DNA of 64,000 nucleotides from Barrientosiimonas humi (GCF_006716095.1 NZ_VFOK01000001.1:1829375-1893374); one strand, 5' to 3'; positions 24,905-33,470 are shown, counted from the stretch's first letter. The notes: a model not told the origin generated them from the letters alone. Translations and numbers: made by a program.

Positions 24905-26461
24905 ATGACGACGATCACGCCCCAAGACCCCGAGCTCGGCCCCACGACCGACAACTCGCCCGCGCCGCAGGAGAACTCCCAGGTCACTCCTGAGGTCGGT
25001 CTCGGCTCGGTCGAGCGGGTACGCCAGCGGCTGTCCCGCGAGCTCCCGCCCGAGGCGCTCATCACCGACCGCACCCGGCTGCGCACGTACGAGTGCGACG
25101 GGCTCCTGCACTACCGCGTCACCCCCGCGCTGGTCGTCCTGGCGCACGACGCCGCGATGATCCAGGCCGCGGTGCGCGCGTGCGCCGACGAGCGGGTGCC
25201 GTTCGTCGCGCGCGGCTCCGGCACCGGCCTGTCCGGCGGCGCGCTCCCGCACGCCGACGGCGTGCTGATCGTGACGTCGCAGCTGCGCACCATCCACGAG
25301 GTCTCCCCCGACGACCAGCGCGCCGTGGTCGACCCCGGCGTCATCAACCTCAAGGTCTCCGAGGCCAGCCGGCCGCACGGCTACTACTTCGCGCCCGACC
25401 CCTCCAGCCAGCAGATCTGCTCGGTCGGCGGCAACGTCGCCGAGAACTCCGGCGGCGCGCACTGCCTGAAGTACGGCTTCACGACCACCCACGTGCTGTC
25501 GGTCGACCTCGTGGCCCCCGACGGCGAGACGGTGACCCTCGGCACCCGCGCGCCCGACGCCCCCGGCTACGACCTGCTCGGCACGGTCGTCGGCTCCGAG
25601 GGCACCCTCGGTGTCGCGACGAGCGTGACGGTGCGCCTGGTGCGCACGCCCGAGACGGTCAAGACGCTGCTCGCCGGCTTCCGCAGCACCGACGATGCGG
25701 GTGCGGCGACCTCGGCGATCATCGGCGCCGGCATCGTGCCCGCCGCGATCGAGATGATGGACGCCCTGGCCATCGAGGCCGCCGAGGCGGCCGTCTCCTG
25801 CGGCTATCCCGCGGGCGCCGGCGCGGTGCTGGTCGTCGAGCTCGACGGCCCCGTCGCCGAGGTCGACCACGAGTTCGCCCAGGTCGAGCGGATGTGCGAG
25901 GAGAACGGCTCGTTCGAGCGCCGGGTCGCCGTCGACGACGCCGACCGCGCGGCGATCTGGCGCGGTCGCAAGTCGGCGTTCGCGGCCGTGGGGCGGATCA
26001 GCCCCGACTACATCGTCCAGGACGGTGTCATCCCGCGCACCGCCCTCGCCGAGGTGCTGCACCAGATGGGCGAGCTCGCCCGCGAGCGCGGCGTCCGGGT
26101 CGCCAACGTCTTCCACGCCGGCGACGGAAACCTGCACCCGCTGGTGCTTTTCGACGAGTCGGTGCCCGGCCAGGGCGAGCAGGCCGAGGAGGTCAGCGGC
26201 GCCATCCTCGACCTGTGCCTCCAGCACGGCGGCTCGATCACCGGCGAGCACGGCGTGGGCTCCGACAAGGCCAAGCACATGCCCAAGATGTTCACCGAGG
26301 ACGACCTCGACACGATGCAGCTCGTGCGCTGCGCGTTCGACCCGGCGGGCATCGCCAACCCCGGCAAGATCTATCCGACGCCGCGGCTGTGCGGCGAGCG
26401 GCCCGGCCGGCGCACCGAGGCCCACCCGGCGCAGCAGGCCGGACTGGCGGAGGTGTTCTGA
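24905..26461 (+). CDS. glcD: Glycolate oxidase FAD-linked subunit GlcD
   Basis: A 518-residue FAD-linked oxidase. The PCMH-type FAD-binding domain spans about 60-245 (PFVARGSGTGLSGGALPHADG, QQICSVGGNVAENSGGAHCLKYG, GSEGTLGVAT). The C-terminal FAD-oxidase cap carries NVFHAGDGNLHPLVLFD, GSITGEHGVGSDKAKHM and DPAGIANPGKIYP. GlcD, GlcE and GlcF together oxidise glycolate (or D-lactate) to the keto acid and pass electrons to the membrane chain. The first 30 residues are Pro/Thr-rich and poorly conserved. Confidence 0.92.
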   Translation: MTTITPQDPELGPTTDNSPAPQENSQVTPEVGLGSVERVRQRLSRELPPEALITDRTRLRTYECDGLLHYRVTPALVVLAHDAAMIQAAVRACADERVPFVARGSGTGLSGGALPHADGVLIVTSQLRTIHEVSPDDQRAVVDPGVINLKVSEASRPHGYYFAPDPSSQQICSVGGNVAENSGGAHCLKYGFTTTHVLSVDLVAPDGETVTLGTRAPDAPGYDLLGTVVGSEGTLGVATSVTVRLVRTPETVKTLLAGFRSTDDAGAATSAIIGAGIVPAAIEMMDALAIEAAEAAVSCGYPAGAGAVLVVELDGPVAEVDHEFAQVERMCEENGSFERRVAVDDADRAAIWRGRKSAFAAVGRISPDYIVQDGVIPRTALAEVLHQMGELARERGVRVANVFHAGDGNLHPLVLFDESVPGQGEQAEEVSGAILDLCLQHGGSITGEHGVGSDKAKHMPKMFTEDDLDTMQLVRCAFDPAGIANPGKIYPTPRLCGERPGRRTEAHPAQQAGLAEVF

Positions 26462-27673
26462 GTGAGCACGCTCGCCCGCGTCCCCGACGTCGACGTCCAG
26501 GACGCCACCGAGACCGACTCCGTCGGCGGTGTACGCCCGCGCCTGGTCGCGCGACCCACCTCCACCGAGCAGGTGTCGCAGCTGCTGAGCGCCGCGGCCG
26601 AGGACGACCTCGTCGTCGTCCCCCGCGGCCGCGGGACGAAGCTGCGCTGGGGCGTCCCGCCACGGTCGGTCGACGTCCTGCTCGACCTGTCGGGCATGGA
26701 CCGGGTGCTGGAGCACCAGGCCGGTGACCTCATCGTCGCGGCCGAGGCCGGCACCCCGCTCGCGGCGATGCAGGACACCTGCGCCCGCGCCGACCAGCGC
26801 CTCGCGATCGACGAGCTGGTGCCCGGCACGACCATCGGCGGCCTGATCGCCACCAACCTCAGCGGCCCGCGCCGCATGGCCTACGGCACGATGCGCGACC
26901 TGCTCATCGGCGTCACCGTGGTGCGGCCCGACGGGGTCGTGGCCAAGGCCGGCGGCAAGGTGGTCAAGAACGTCGCGGGCTACGACCTCGGCAAGCTGAT
27001 GACCGGCTCCTTCGGCACCCTCGCCGTCGTCACCTCGGCCTTCTTCCGCCTGCACCCCGTGCCCGAGACCTCCACCTGGGTCTCGGTCGAGGCCGAATCC
27101 CCCTCTGCCGCAGCCGAAACCGTCCGCCAGGCGGTCCACTCGCAGATGGTCCCGGCCGCCGTCGAGATCGACGCGCAGCCGGGCCGGCCGACGCTCGTCT
27201 CGGCCCTGCTCGAGGGCACCGAGGTCGGTGTCGCGGGCCGGGTCGACCAGCTGCTTCGGCTGTGGGGCGACACGGCTGCCGTCGACACCCAGGAGCGGCC
27301 GCGCGGTTTCCCCCGCGAGAGCGAGTCGCAGGCTCTGCTGAAGCTCACCTGCGCGATCTCCGCCGTGCCCGAGATCGCCCAGGCCGCAGTCGATCTCGGG
27401 CTGCACGTGCGAGGCAGCGCCGGCACCGGCGTGCTGTTCGCGGCGCTGCCCGACGGCACCCCGCCCAAGACCGTGGCGAGCGCGCTCGAGCGGCTGCGCG
27501 AGCGTACGACCGCGGCGGGTGGGGCGGCCGTGCTGCTCGACGCACCCCCGGAGATCTCCACCGCCGTCGACGCCTGGGGCCCGGTCCCCGGCATCGAGCT
27601 CATGCGGCGCGTCAAGGAGCGCTTCGACCCCGAGAACCTTTTGTCCCCAGGCCGATTCGTGGGAGGAATCTGA
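26462..27673 (+). CDS. glcE: Glycolate oxidase FAD-binding subunit GlcE
   Basis: A 403-residue protein with the PCMH FAD-binding domain (VVPRGRGTKLRWGVPP at about 54-69, PGTTIGGLIATNLSGPRRMAYGTMRD, GGKVVKNVAGYDLGKLMTGSFGTL). The GlcD-type C-terminal cap is short, as normal for GlcE. GTG 26462 directly abuts the glcD stop. It ends with FDPENLLSPGRFVGGI, the usual end of the family, and overlaps glcF by one base. Confidence 0.9.
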   Translation: MSTLARVPDVDVQDATETDSVGGVRPRLVARPTSTEQVSQLLSAAAEDDLVVVPRGRGTKLRWGVPPRSVDVLLDLSGMDRVLEHQAGDLIVAAEAGTPLAAMQDTCARADQRLAIDELVPGTTIGGLIATNLSGPRRMAYGTMRDLLIGVTVVRPDGVVAKAGGKVVKNVAGYDLGKLMTGSFGTLAVVTSAFFRLHPVPETSTWVSVEAESPSAAAETVRQAVHSQMVPAAVEIDAQPGRPTLVSALLEGTEVGVAGRVDQLLRLWGDTAAVDTQERPRGFPRESESQALLKLTCAISAVPEIAQAAVDLGLHVRGSAGTGVLFAALPDGTPPKTVASALERLRERTTAAGGAAVLLDAPPEISTAVDAWGPVPGIELMRRVKERFDPENLLSPGRFVGGI

Positions 27674-29043
27674 TGACCACGCACGCCGACCGCCCCCAGA
27701 CCGACCTCGGCATGCCCAGCGTGCGCGGAGCCTTCGACGACCACCGGCCGCCGAGCAAGGAGCTCATCAGCGACTGCGTGCACTGCGGCTTCTGCCTCAC
27801 CACCTGCCCCACGTACACGCTGTGGGGCGAGGAGATGGACTCCCCGCGCGGCCGCATCCACCTGATGAAGACCGGGCTCGAGGGCGAGCCGCTGTCCGAC
27901 GAGATGGTCAGCCACTTCGACGCCTGCCTCGGCTGCATGGCCTGCGTGACCTCCTGCCCCTCGGGCGTGCAGTACGACCGGCTCCTGGAGCAGACCCGCG
28001 CGCAGGTCGAGCGCAACCACCGCCGCTCCCCCGCCGACCGGGCGCTGCGCACGCTGATCTTCAGCCTGTTCCCCTACCCCGCCCGGCTGCGCGCCGCGCG
28101 CGGACCGCTGCGCCTGGCCCAGCGGCTCGGCGTCGAGGACCGGCTGCGCCACTCGGCGCTGCTGCAGCGCCTCGCGCCGCGCCTGTCGGCGATGCAGAGC
28201 CTGACCCCCGCGCTGGCCGACCGCGAGGAGCTGCCCGAGCGCATCCCCGCCGAGGGCACCCGGCGCGCGACCGTCGCGATGCTCACTGGCTGCGTGCAGC
28301 GGGAGTTCTTCCCCGGCGTCAACGCCGCCACCGCGCGGGTGCTCGCCGCCGAGGGGTGCGAGGTGCTGGTCCCGCGCAGCCAGGGGTGCTGCGGCGCGCT
28401 GTCCGGCCACAGCGGACGCGAGGAGGAGGCCCAGCGGTTCGCCCGGGCCACCATCGAGGCGTTCGAGGAGGCCGAGGTCGACTACATCGTCGTCAACGCG
28501 GCCGGCTGCGGGTCGGCCATGAAGGAGTATGACTTCCTCCTCGAGGACGATGCCGAGACGCCGAACGGCCTTGCGCCCGAGCGGGTTCGGGCGTTCACCA
28601 GCAAGGTCCGCGACCTGTCCGAGGTGCTGGTCGAGCTCGGGCCGCAGGCGACGTACCACCCTCTCCCGACCACCGCCGCCTACCACGACGCGTGCCACCT
28701 CGGGCACGCCCAAGGGGTGCGCGACCAGCCGCGCGCGCTGCTCGCCGGCGTGCCGGAGCTGACCGTCAAGGAGATCCCCGAGGCAGCGATCTGCTGCGGC
28801 TCCGCGGGCGTCTACAACATCCTCAACCCCGAGCCCGCGCGCGAGCTCGGCGACAGCAAGGCGCGCAACGTCATGTCCACCGGCGCCGAGCTGCTCGTCA
28901 CCGCCAACCCGGGCTGCCTCATGCAGATCGCCGCCTCGGTCGAGCGGCTCGGCGGCCGCATCGCGCTGGCGCACACCGCGGTCGTGCTCGACGCGTCGCA
29001 GCGGGGCCTGCCGGTCAGCGCGCTGCTCGACGAGGGCAGCTGA
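27673..29043 (+). CDS. glcF: Glycolate oxidase iron-sulfur subunit GlcF
   Basis: A 456-residue protein with two ferredoxin-type [4Fe-4S] motifs, CVHCGFCLTTCP at about 35-46 and CLGCMACVTSCP at about 85-96. Two cysteine-rich CCG domains follow (SQGCCGALSGH, later EIPEAAICCGSAGVYN). It transfers electrons from GlcDE. A strong GGGAGGAAT ribosome binding site precedes the ATG; the gene overlaps glcE and the IclR gene by one base each (TGATG). Confidence 0.93.
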   Translation: MTTHADRPQTDLGMPSVRGAFDDHRPPSKELISDCVHCGFCLTTCPTYTLWGEEMDSPRGRIHLMKTGLEGEPLSDEMVSHFDACLGCMACVTSCPSGVQYDRLLEQTRAQVERNHRRSPADRALRTLIFSLFPYPARLRAARGPLRLAQRLGVEDRLRHSALLQRLAPRLSAMQSLTPALADREELPERIPAEGTRRATVAMLTGCVQREFFPGVNAATARVLAAEGCEVLVPRSQGCCGALSGHSGREEEAQRFARATIEAFEEAEVDYIVVNAAGCGSAMKEYDFLLEDDAETPNGLAPERVRAFTSKVRDLSEVLVELGPQATYHPLPTTAAYHDACHLGHAQGVRDQPRALLAGVPELTVKEIPEAAICCGSAGVYNILNPEPARELGDSKARNVMSTGAELLVTANPGCLMQIAASVERLGGRIALAHTAVVLDASQRGLPVSALLDEGS

Positions 29044-29813
29044 TGAGCGCACCGGGGTCCACCCAGCGCCGCGGCAGCGTGCAGTCGGTCGAGCGCGCGC
29101 TCGACCTGCTCGAGGCCCTCGGCCAGGGCACGCCGATGGGCGTCAGCGAGCTGGTGCGCGCCACCGGGCTCCCGCTCGGCACCGTGCACCGGCTGCTCGC
29201 GACGCTCGGCGAGCGGTCCTACGTGCGCCAGGACGGCGAGCGCAAGTACGCCGTCGGCCCCGCCGCGCTCCACCTCGCCGACGCCGGGGAGCAGTCGCTC
29301 GCGTCGGCGGGTCGGCCGTTCACCGCGCGGCTCACCGCCCTCACCGGCGAGACCTGCAACCTCGCGGTGCAGCAGGGCAGCGAGATGGTCTACATCTCCC
29401 AGAGCCCGTCGCCGCACTCGCTGCGCATCTTCGCCGAGGTGGGGCGCCGGGTGCCGATGCACAGCACCGCGGTGGGCAAGGCCGTGCTCGCCTCGCTGCC
29501 GTGGACCGAGGCCGAGAGCCTGCTGCGCGCGGCCGGACTGACCCAGGCGACCCCGCACACGATCACCTCGCTGGGCCGCCTGCGCGAGGAGCTGGAGCGG
29601 GTCCGCCGCATGGGGTACGCCATCGACGAGCAGGAGCGCGAGCTCGGCGTGCGCTGCGTCGCCGCGGCCGTCCCCGGCGCGGGTAGTCTGCACGCCGCGC
29701 TGTCGGTGTCCGGCCCGGCCGAGCGTTTCCCGCTGCCGGCCGTGCGCCAGGCGGCTCCGGCGCTGCGCGAGGCCGCGGCCGAGCTCGCCGCCGAGCTGCG
29801 CCGCAGCGGCTGA
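29043..29813 (+). CDS. IclR-family transcriptional regulator
   Basis: A 256-residue regulator with the winged helix at residues 12-75 (SVQSVERALDLLEALGQGTP, SELVRATGLPLGTVHRLLAT) and the effector-binding GAF-like domain (MVYISQSPSPHSLRIFAEVGR, MHSTAVGKAVLASLP, YAIDEQERELGVRCVAAAV). It is the last gene of the glc cluster, overlapping glcF, so glyoxylate or glycolate is a likely effector. The palindrome 24 bp before malate synthase is its best candidate target in the window. Confidence 0.92.
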   Translation: MSAPGSTQRRGSVQSVERALDLLEALGQGTPMGVSELVRATGLPLGTVHRLLATLGERSYVRQDGERKYAVGPAALHLADAGEQSLASAGRPFTARLTALTGETCNLAVQQGSEMVYISQSPSPHSLRIFAEVGRRVPMHSTAVGKAVLASLPWTEAESLLRAAGLTQATPHTITSLGRLREELERVRRMGYAIDEQERELGVRCVAAAVPGAGSLHAALSVSGPAERFPLPAVRQAAPALREAAAELAAELRRSG

Positions 29814-29827
29814 GCAAGACTGGACCC

Positions 29828-30457
29828 GTGCCCGACTCCACGTCCTCGCCGTCCTCGCCGTCCTCGCCCCGCCCCGTCCTGCGCCGACTGATGGCGCGCG
29901 TGCGCCGGGCGGTCGCGCCCTCCACCGCGGCGGACCGCACCCGGCCGAGGCCGCCGGCCGGCGGCTACCCGGGTGACTTCACCGGCGTACCGCCCTTCGA
30001 CTACGCCCCCGAGCCCGACGGGCAGCCCGACGCCGGCGAGATCGTGTGGGCCTGGGTGCCGTTCGAGGAGGACCACACGCGCGGGAAGGACCGGCCCGTC
30101 CTGCTGGTGGGCTGGGACCGGAGCGGCGAGGAGCGCGCAGCGCAGGTTGCGGGCGACGAAGGAGCACGCGGCCGGAGCGGAGTGCGACCGAGCGCGACAG
30201 AAGGTGCTACCCGCTGGCTGCTCGCGCTCCAGCTGACCAGCAAGGACCACGACCGCGACGCCGAGCAGGAGCGGCGCGCCGGGCGCCTCTGGATGGACAT
30301 CGGCAGCGGCGCCTGGGACGTGCGCGGCCGGCCGAGCGAGGTGCGGCTGAACCGGGTGATCCGGGTCGACCCCGCGGCCGTACGCCGGGAGGGCGCGGCC
30401 CTGGACCGGCAGGTCTTCGAGGCGGTCGCCGCAGCCGCCCGAGCCGCCCTGGCCTGA
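29828..30457 (+). CDS. PemK/MazF-like toxin-family protein with an internal insertion
   Basis: A 209-residue actinobacterial PemK/MazF-type protein. After a basic N-terminal region come GEIVWAWVPFEEDHTRGKDR at 70-89, PVLLVGWD, LLALQLTSKDHDRD at 131-144 and MDIGSGAWDVRGRPSEVRLN, the family core. Between VGWD and RWLLAL lies an extra segment of about 32 residues (98-129), rich in Gly, Ala, Arg and Ser, that I do not expect in the family. MazF-like proteins are mRNA endonucleases, but this subfamily usually lacks an adjacent antitoxin, and none is seen here. The insertion may have disabled it. GTG start. Confidence 0.75.
   Translation: MPDSTSSPSSPSSPRPVLRRLMARVRRAVAPSTAADRTRPRPPAGGYPGDFTGVPPFDYAPEPDGQPDAGEIVWAWVPFEEDHTRGKDRPVLLVGWDRSGEERAAQVAGDEGARGRSGVRPSATEGATRWLLALQLTSKDHDRDAEQERRAGRLWMDIGSGAWDVRGRPSEVRLNRVIRVDPAAVRREGAALDRQVFEAVAAAARAALA
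30119..30214 (+). repeat. In-frame insertion inside the PemK-like gene
   Basis: About 96 bp that interrupt the conserved PemK core without breaking the frame. It contains GCGACGAAGGAGC (30153-30165), also found in the REP-like repeat at 47114-47126. Repeated GAGCG/GCGCGAC words run through it. I read it as a short repeat element inserted within a coding sequence. Borders are approximate. Confidence 0.5.
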
Positions 30458-30488
30458 GGCGCTCGCCAGCCCTCGCCCGCCACCCCGA

Positions 30489-30558
30489 CGCTGAAACGCA
30501 GTTTCAGCGCTCTGACTCCGCTGCAGCGCGGTCCGAGAGCTGGAACGCGGTTTCAGCG
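30489..30558. repeat. Complex palindromic element, copy A
   Basis: A 70-bp dyad: outer arms CGCTGAAACGC and GCGGTTTCAGCG, inner arms GCTCTGAC and GTCCGAGAGC, centre GCTGCAGC. Copy B at 38056-38124 has the same plan and nearly the same length. Lies in the gap between the PemK-like gene and the acyl-CoA dehydrogenase pair. Confidence 0.8.
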
Positions 30559-30608
30559 GCCCGAATCCCCCGGAACGGCGCGGGTTCGCCAGGCTCCCGC
30601 TAAGTATC

Positions 30609-30625
30609 CGGTACCGAAAGTACCG
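30609..30625. promoter_or_regulatory. Palindrome CGGTAC-N5-GTACCG upstream of acyl-CoA dehydrogenases
   Basis: Perfect 6-base arms around CGAAA, about 60 bp before the first dehydrogenase start. It lies in an AT-richer stretch with CTGTAC nearby, as expected for a promoter. TetR-type regulators of fatty-acid genes use dyads of this kind, but no such regulator is adjacent. Confidence 0.5.
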
Positions 30626-30686
30626 TTTTCCTGTACGCTCTCCGAAACGACATCCGGCGACCACCGGCTGACTCAGGAAGGGCCAG

Positions 30687-32018
30687 ATGAGCGACCTCAC
30701 CGGCAAGCCCTCCCTCCTTGACCGAGGGCAGGCCCTGGGCCTGCGCTTCATCACCAAGGCGGGCGGGCTCGAAGCGATGAAGAACCCCAAGCTGCGAGGC
30801 CGGGTCGAGAAGGCCCTCTACCGCGGGGCCAAGGAAGGCTTCCGGGCGCAGACCGCCGCTGGGCGGCAGTTCGCCAAGAAGTCCAGCTCCGACTCCCCCA
30901 CCCGCACGTCTCCCACCAAGCCGCGGCGCGAGTTCGACCTCACGCCGACCGAGGACCAGGAGATGATCCGCGGGGTCGCGCGCGAGCTCGCCCAGGAGCT
31001 GCTGCGCCCCGCCGGCGCGCAGGCCGACACCGACCGCCAGATCCCCGACGAGATCCGCGCCCAGGCCGGCGAGCTCGGGCTCGCGACCCTCGGGGTGCCG
31101 AGCGACCTGGGCGGCATCGCCGACGAGCGCAGCGCCGTGACCGGCGTGCTCGTGCTGGAGGAGCTGGCCCGGGGCGACATGGGCATCGCGGTCGGGCTGC
31201 TCGCCAGCGGCGCGGTGGCCACCGCCATCGCGAGCTACGGCGACGCCACTCAGCAGCAGACGTACCTGCCGGGCTTCACCGACGAGAACGCGCCGGCCAC
31301 CGGCGTGCTGGCGCTCATGGAGCCGCAGCCGCTGTTCGACCCGTTCCGGCTGCAGACGACCGCGCGCAGCGAGGGCGAGGACCTGGTGCTCAACGGCATC
31401 AAGGCGCTGGCCCCGGGTGCCGACTCGGCCGACCTGTTCGTGGTGTCGGCGATGGTCGACGACGAGCCGCGCCTAGTCATCGTCGAGGCCGGCACGCAGG
31501 GCCTGGAGGTCGAGCCCGACCCGGCCATGGGCGTGCGCGCCGCGCGCACCGGCCGCATCCACCTGATCGACGTGCGGGTGCCCAGGGCCAACCTGCTCGG
31601 CACCGCCGAGGACCACCGTGACGCCGTGCGCCGCGGGCGCCTCGCCTGGGCCGCGGCGGCCGTCGGCACCGCGCAGGCGGTGCTCGACCACGTCACGCAG
31701 TACACCGTCGAGCGCAAGGCGTTCGGCGAGCCCATCGGCTACCGCCAGGCGGTCGCCTTCACCGTGGCCGACATCGGCATCGAGCTGGCCGCGCTGCGGC
31801 TGGTCGTGTGGCGGGCCGCGTCGCTGCTCGACGCCGACCGCGACGCCTCCGCCCAGATCGCGCACGCCCGCCAGCTGGCGGCCAAGCACGGCGCGGTCAT
31901 CGGCTCCAACGCCGTGCAGCTGCTCGGCGGCCACGGCTTCGTCAAGGAATTCGACAACGAACGCTGGTACCGCGACCTCCGCGCGACCGGCATGCTCGAG
32001 GGAGGGCTGTTGGTGTGA
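30687..32018 (+). CDS. Acyl-CoA dehydrogenase family protein, first subunit
   Basis: A 443-residue protein with an 80-residue basic N-terminal extension, then the acyl-CoA dehydrogenase fold. It keeps the C-terminal-domain motif ERKAFGEPIGYRQAVAF and the QLLGGHGFVKEFDNERWYRD segment. The N-terminal FAD/substrate motif TEP.xGSD is reduced to LMEPQPLFD, and the chain stops at MLEGGLLV, where catalytic family members continue with EGT.QIQ. It is therefore probably not active alone. It is coupled to the next gene by a GTGA overlap. Confidence 0.88.
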   Translation: MSDLTGKPSLLDRGQALGLRFITKAGGLEAMKNPKLRGRVEKALYRGAKEGFRAQTAAGRQFAKKSSSDSPTRTSPTKPRREFDLTPTEDQEMIRGVARELAQELLRPAGAQADTDRQIPDEIRAQAGELGLATLGVPSDLGGIADERSAVTGVLVLEELARGDMGIAVGLLASGAVATAIASYGDATQQQTYLPGFTDENAPATGVLALMEPQPLFDPFRLQTTARSEGEDLVLNGIKALAPGADSADLFVVSAMVDDEPRLVIVEAGTQGLEVEPDPAMGVRAARTGRIHLIDVRVPRANLLGTAEDHRDAVRRGRLAWAAAAVGTAQAVLDHVTQYTVERKAFGEPIGYRQAVAFTVADIGIELAALRLVVWRAASLLDADRDASAQIAHARQLAAKHGAVIGSNAVQLLGGHGFVKEFDNERWYRDLRATGMLEGGLLV

Positions 32019-33265
32019 TCGATCTCGAGGTCCCCAAGAAGTTCGTTCCGCTGGTCCGTCAGGCCGGCTCGCTCGCCGACGAGGTCTTCCGGCCGATCAG
32101 CCGCAAGTACGACCTCGCCGAGCACGAGTACCCGCGCGAGCTCGACCTGACGTCGGCGCTGATCGACGGGCTCAGCGACTCCGGCGCCAGCCAGGGCGCG
32201 GGCGCGCGCGGCTCGACCAACGCCGGGGCGTCCGAGAAGCCCGCCGGGGTGGGCGCCGGTCGCCGCGAGAAGAAGGAGCAGGGCAACAAGAACGGCGCCA
32301 ACCTCTCCTCGGTGCTGTCGGTCATGCAGACCTGTCGCGGCGACGTCGGCCTCACGCTGAGCATCCCGCGCCAGGGCCTCGGCAACGCCGCGATCGCCGC
32401 CGTCGCCAACGACGAGCAGAAGGAGCGCTACGGCAACCGGTGGGCCGCCATGGCCATCACCGAGCCCGACATGGGCTCCGACTCCGGCGCCATCCGCACC
32501 ACGGCGGTCAAGGACGGCGACGAGTACGTCCTCAACGGCGAGAAGATCTTCGTCACCGCCGGTGAGCGGGCCGAGCTCGTCGTGGTCTGGGCGACGCTCG
32601 ACCGCGACCTCGGCAAGAAGGCGATCAAGTCGTTCGTCGTCGAGCGCAGCAACCCGGGCCTGAAGCTCGCCCGGCTCGAGCACAAGCTCGGCATCCGCGC
32701 CAGCGACACCGCGGCGTTCAGCCTGCAGGACTGCCGGGTGCCCGCGCAGGACCTGCTCGGCGACCCGGAGATCCGCACCGAGGGCGGCTTCGGCGGCGCG
32801 ATGCAGACGTTCGACAACACCCGGCCGCTGGTGGCCGCGATGGCGTGCGGTCTGGCCCGCGGCTGCCTGGACCTGATCACCGAGAAGCTCGCCGAGGTGG
32901 GCGTCGAGCCCGACCACGACGCCCCGCTGCACCGCCAGCCCGCGGCCGCGGCCCGGCTGGTCGAGCTGGAGGCGGAGTTCGAGGCGGCCTACCTGCTCAC
33001 CCTGCGGGCGGCGTGGATGGCCGACAACGGCCACCCGAACTCGATGGAGGCCTCCATGGCCAAGGCCAAGGCGGGGCGCACCTGCGTCGAGATCTCGCTG
33101 GCCTGCGTCGAGCTCGCCGGCGCCTCGGGATACGCCGAGACCGAGCTGTTCGAGAAGTGGGCACGTGACTCCAAGATCCTGGACATCTTCGAGGGCACCC
33201 AGCAGATCCAGCTGCTGGTGGTCGCCCGCCGCCTGCTCGGCCTCACCTCCGCCCAGCTGAAGTGA
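32015..33265 (+). CDS. Acyl-CoA dehydrogenase family protein, second subunit
   Basis: A 416-residue protein starting at GTG 32015 inside the previous stop. It has the motifs missing in its partner: MAITEPDMGSDSGAIRTTA at about 147-165, and at the C-terminus DIFEGTQQIQLLVVARR with the catalytic-type Glu. It lacks the RKAFG.PI motif that the partner keeps. Residues 52-95 are a hydrophilic low-complexity insert (GASQGAGARG... KKEQGNKNGAN). The two probably form a mixed complex for beta-oxidation of a fatty acyl-CoA or a related substrate. Confidence 0.88.
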   Translation: MIDLEVPKKFVPLVRQAGSLADEVFRPISRKYDLAEHEYPRELDLTSALIDGLSDSGASQGAGARGSTNAGASEKPAGVGAGRREKKEQGNKNGANLSSVLSVMQTCRGDVGLTLSIPRQGLGNAAIAAVANDEQKERYGNRWAAMAITEPDMGSDSGAIRTTAVKDGDEYVLNGEKIFVTAGERAELVVVWATLDRDLGKKAIKSFVVERSNPGLKLARLEHKLGIRASDTAAFSLQDCRVPAQDLLGDPEIRTEGGFGGAMQTFDNTRPLVAAMACGLARGCLDLITEKLAEVGVEPDHDAPLHRQPAAAARLVELEAEFEAAYLLTLRAAWMADNGHPNSMEASMAKAKAGRTCVEISLACVELAGASGYAETELFEKWARDSKILDIFEGTQQIQLLVVARRLLGLTSAQLK

Positions 33266-33304
33266 CGCCGTCGAGCTAGCCGCGCTTCCCCTCAGAGCAG
33301 CGCC

Positions 33305-33350
33305 GACCCGGCCGGACCTCCACCCTCCTGGTGGGTCCGGCCGGGTTTTT
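33305..33350 (+). terminator. Rho-independent terminator after the acyl-CoA dehydrogenases
   Basis: ACCCGGCCGGACC (33306-33318), a 15-base loop and GGTCCGGCCGGGT (33334-33346) form a perfect 13-bp stem followed by TTTTT. This is a classical intrinsic terminator ending the two-gene operon. Confidence 0.92.
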
Positions 33351-33386
33351 CTCGTGCCAATCCGCCCCGCCGACGCCCCGAACCGT

Positions 33387-33424
33387 GGAAACTATTTTCC
33401 TGAACCTCCTCACCTATGTGAGGA
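33387..33424. promoter_or_regulatory. Two palindromes upstream of the sugar ABC operon
   Basis: GGAAA-CTAT-TTTCC (33387-33400) and TCCTCAC-CTAT-GTGAGGA (33407-33424) are perfect inverted repeats with the same 4-base centre. Their centres are 22 bp apart, about two helical turns, and they end 46 bp before the ATG of the binding-protein gene. They are probably operators; the regulator is not encoded beside them. Confidence 0.6.
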
Positions 33425-33470
33425 ACCGATCATCCCGAGGGGTCCCCGCGGGCGGCGAAGGAGAGAGCGG

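Noticed and set aside
23180-27406. A 1408-codon open frame on the minus strand
   Set aside because: It lies opposite aceB, glcD and glcE, has the codon-shadow composition (long runs of Asp, Val, Gly, Leu, His) and no domain. It is an effect of high GC.
30119-30214. A frameshift or pseudogene in the PemK-like gene
   Set aside because: The frame is open through the insertion and the conserved core resumes in frame afterwards, so it is better described as an in-frame insertion.
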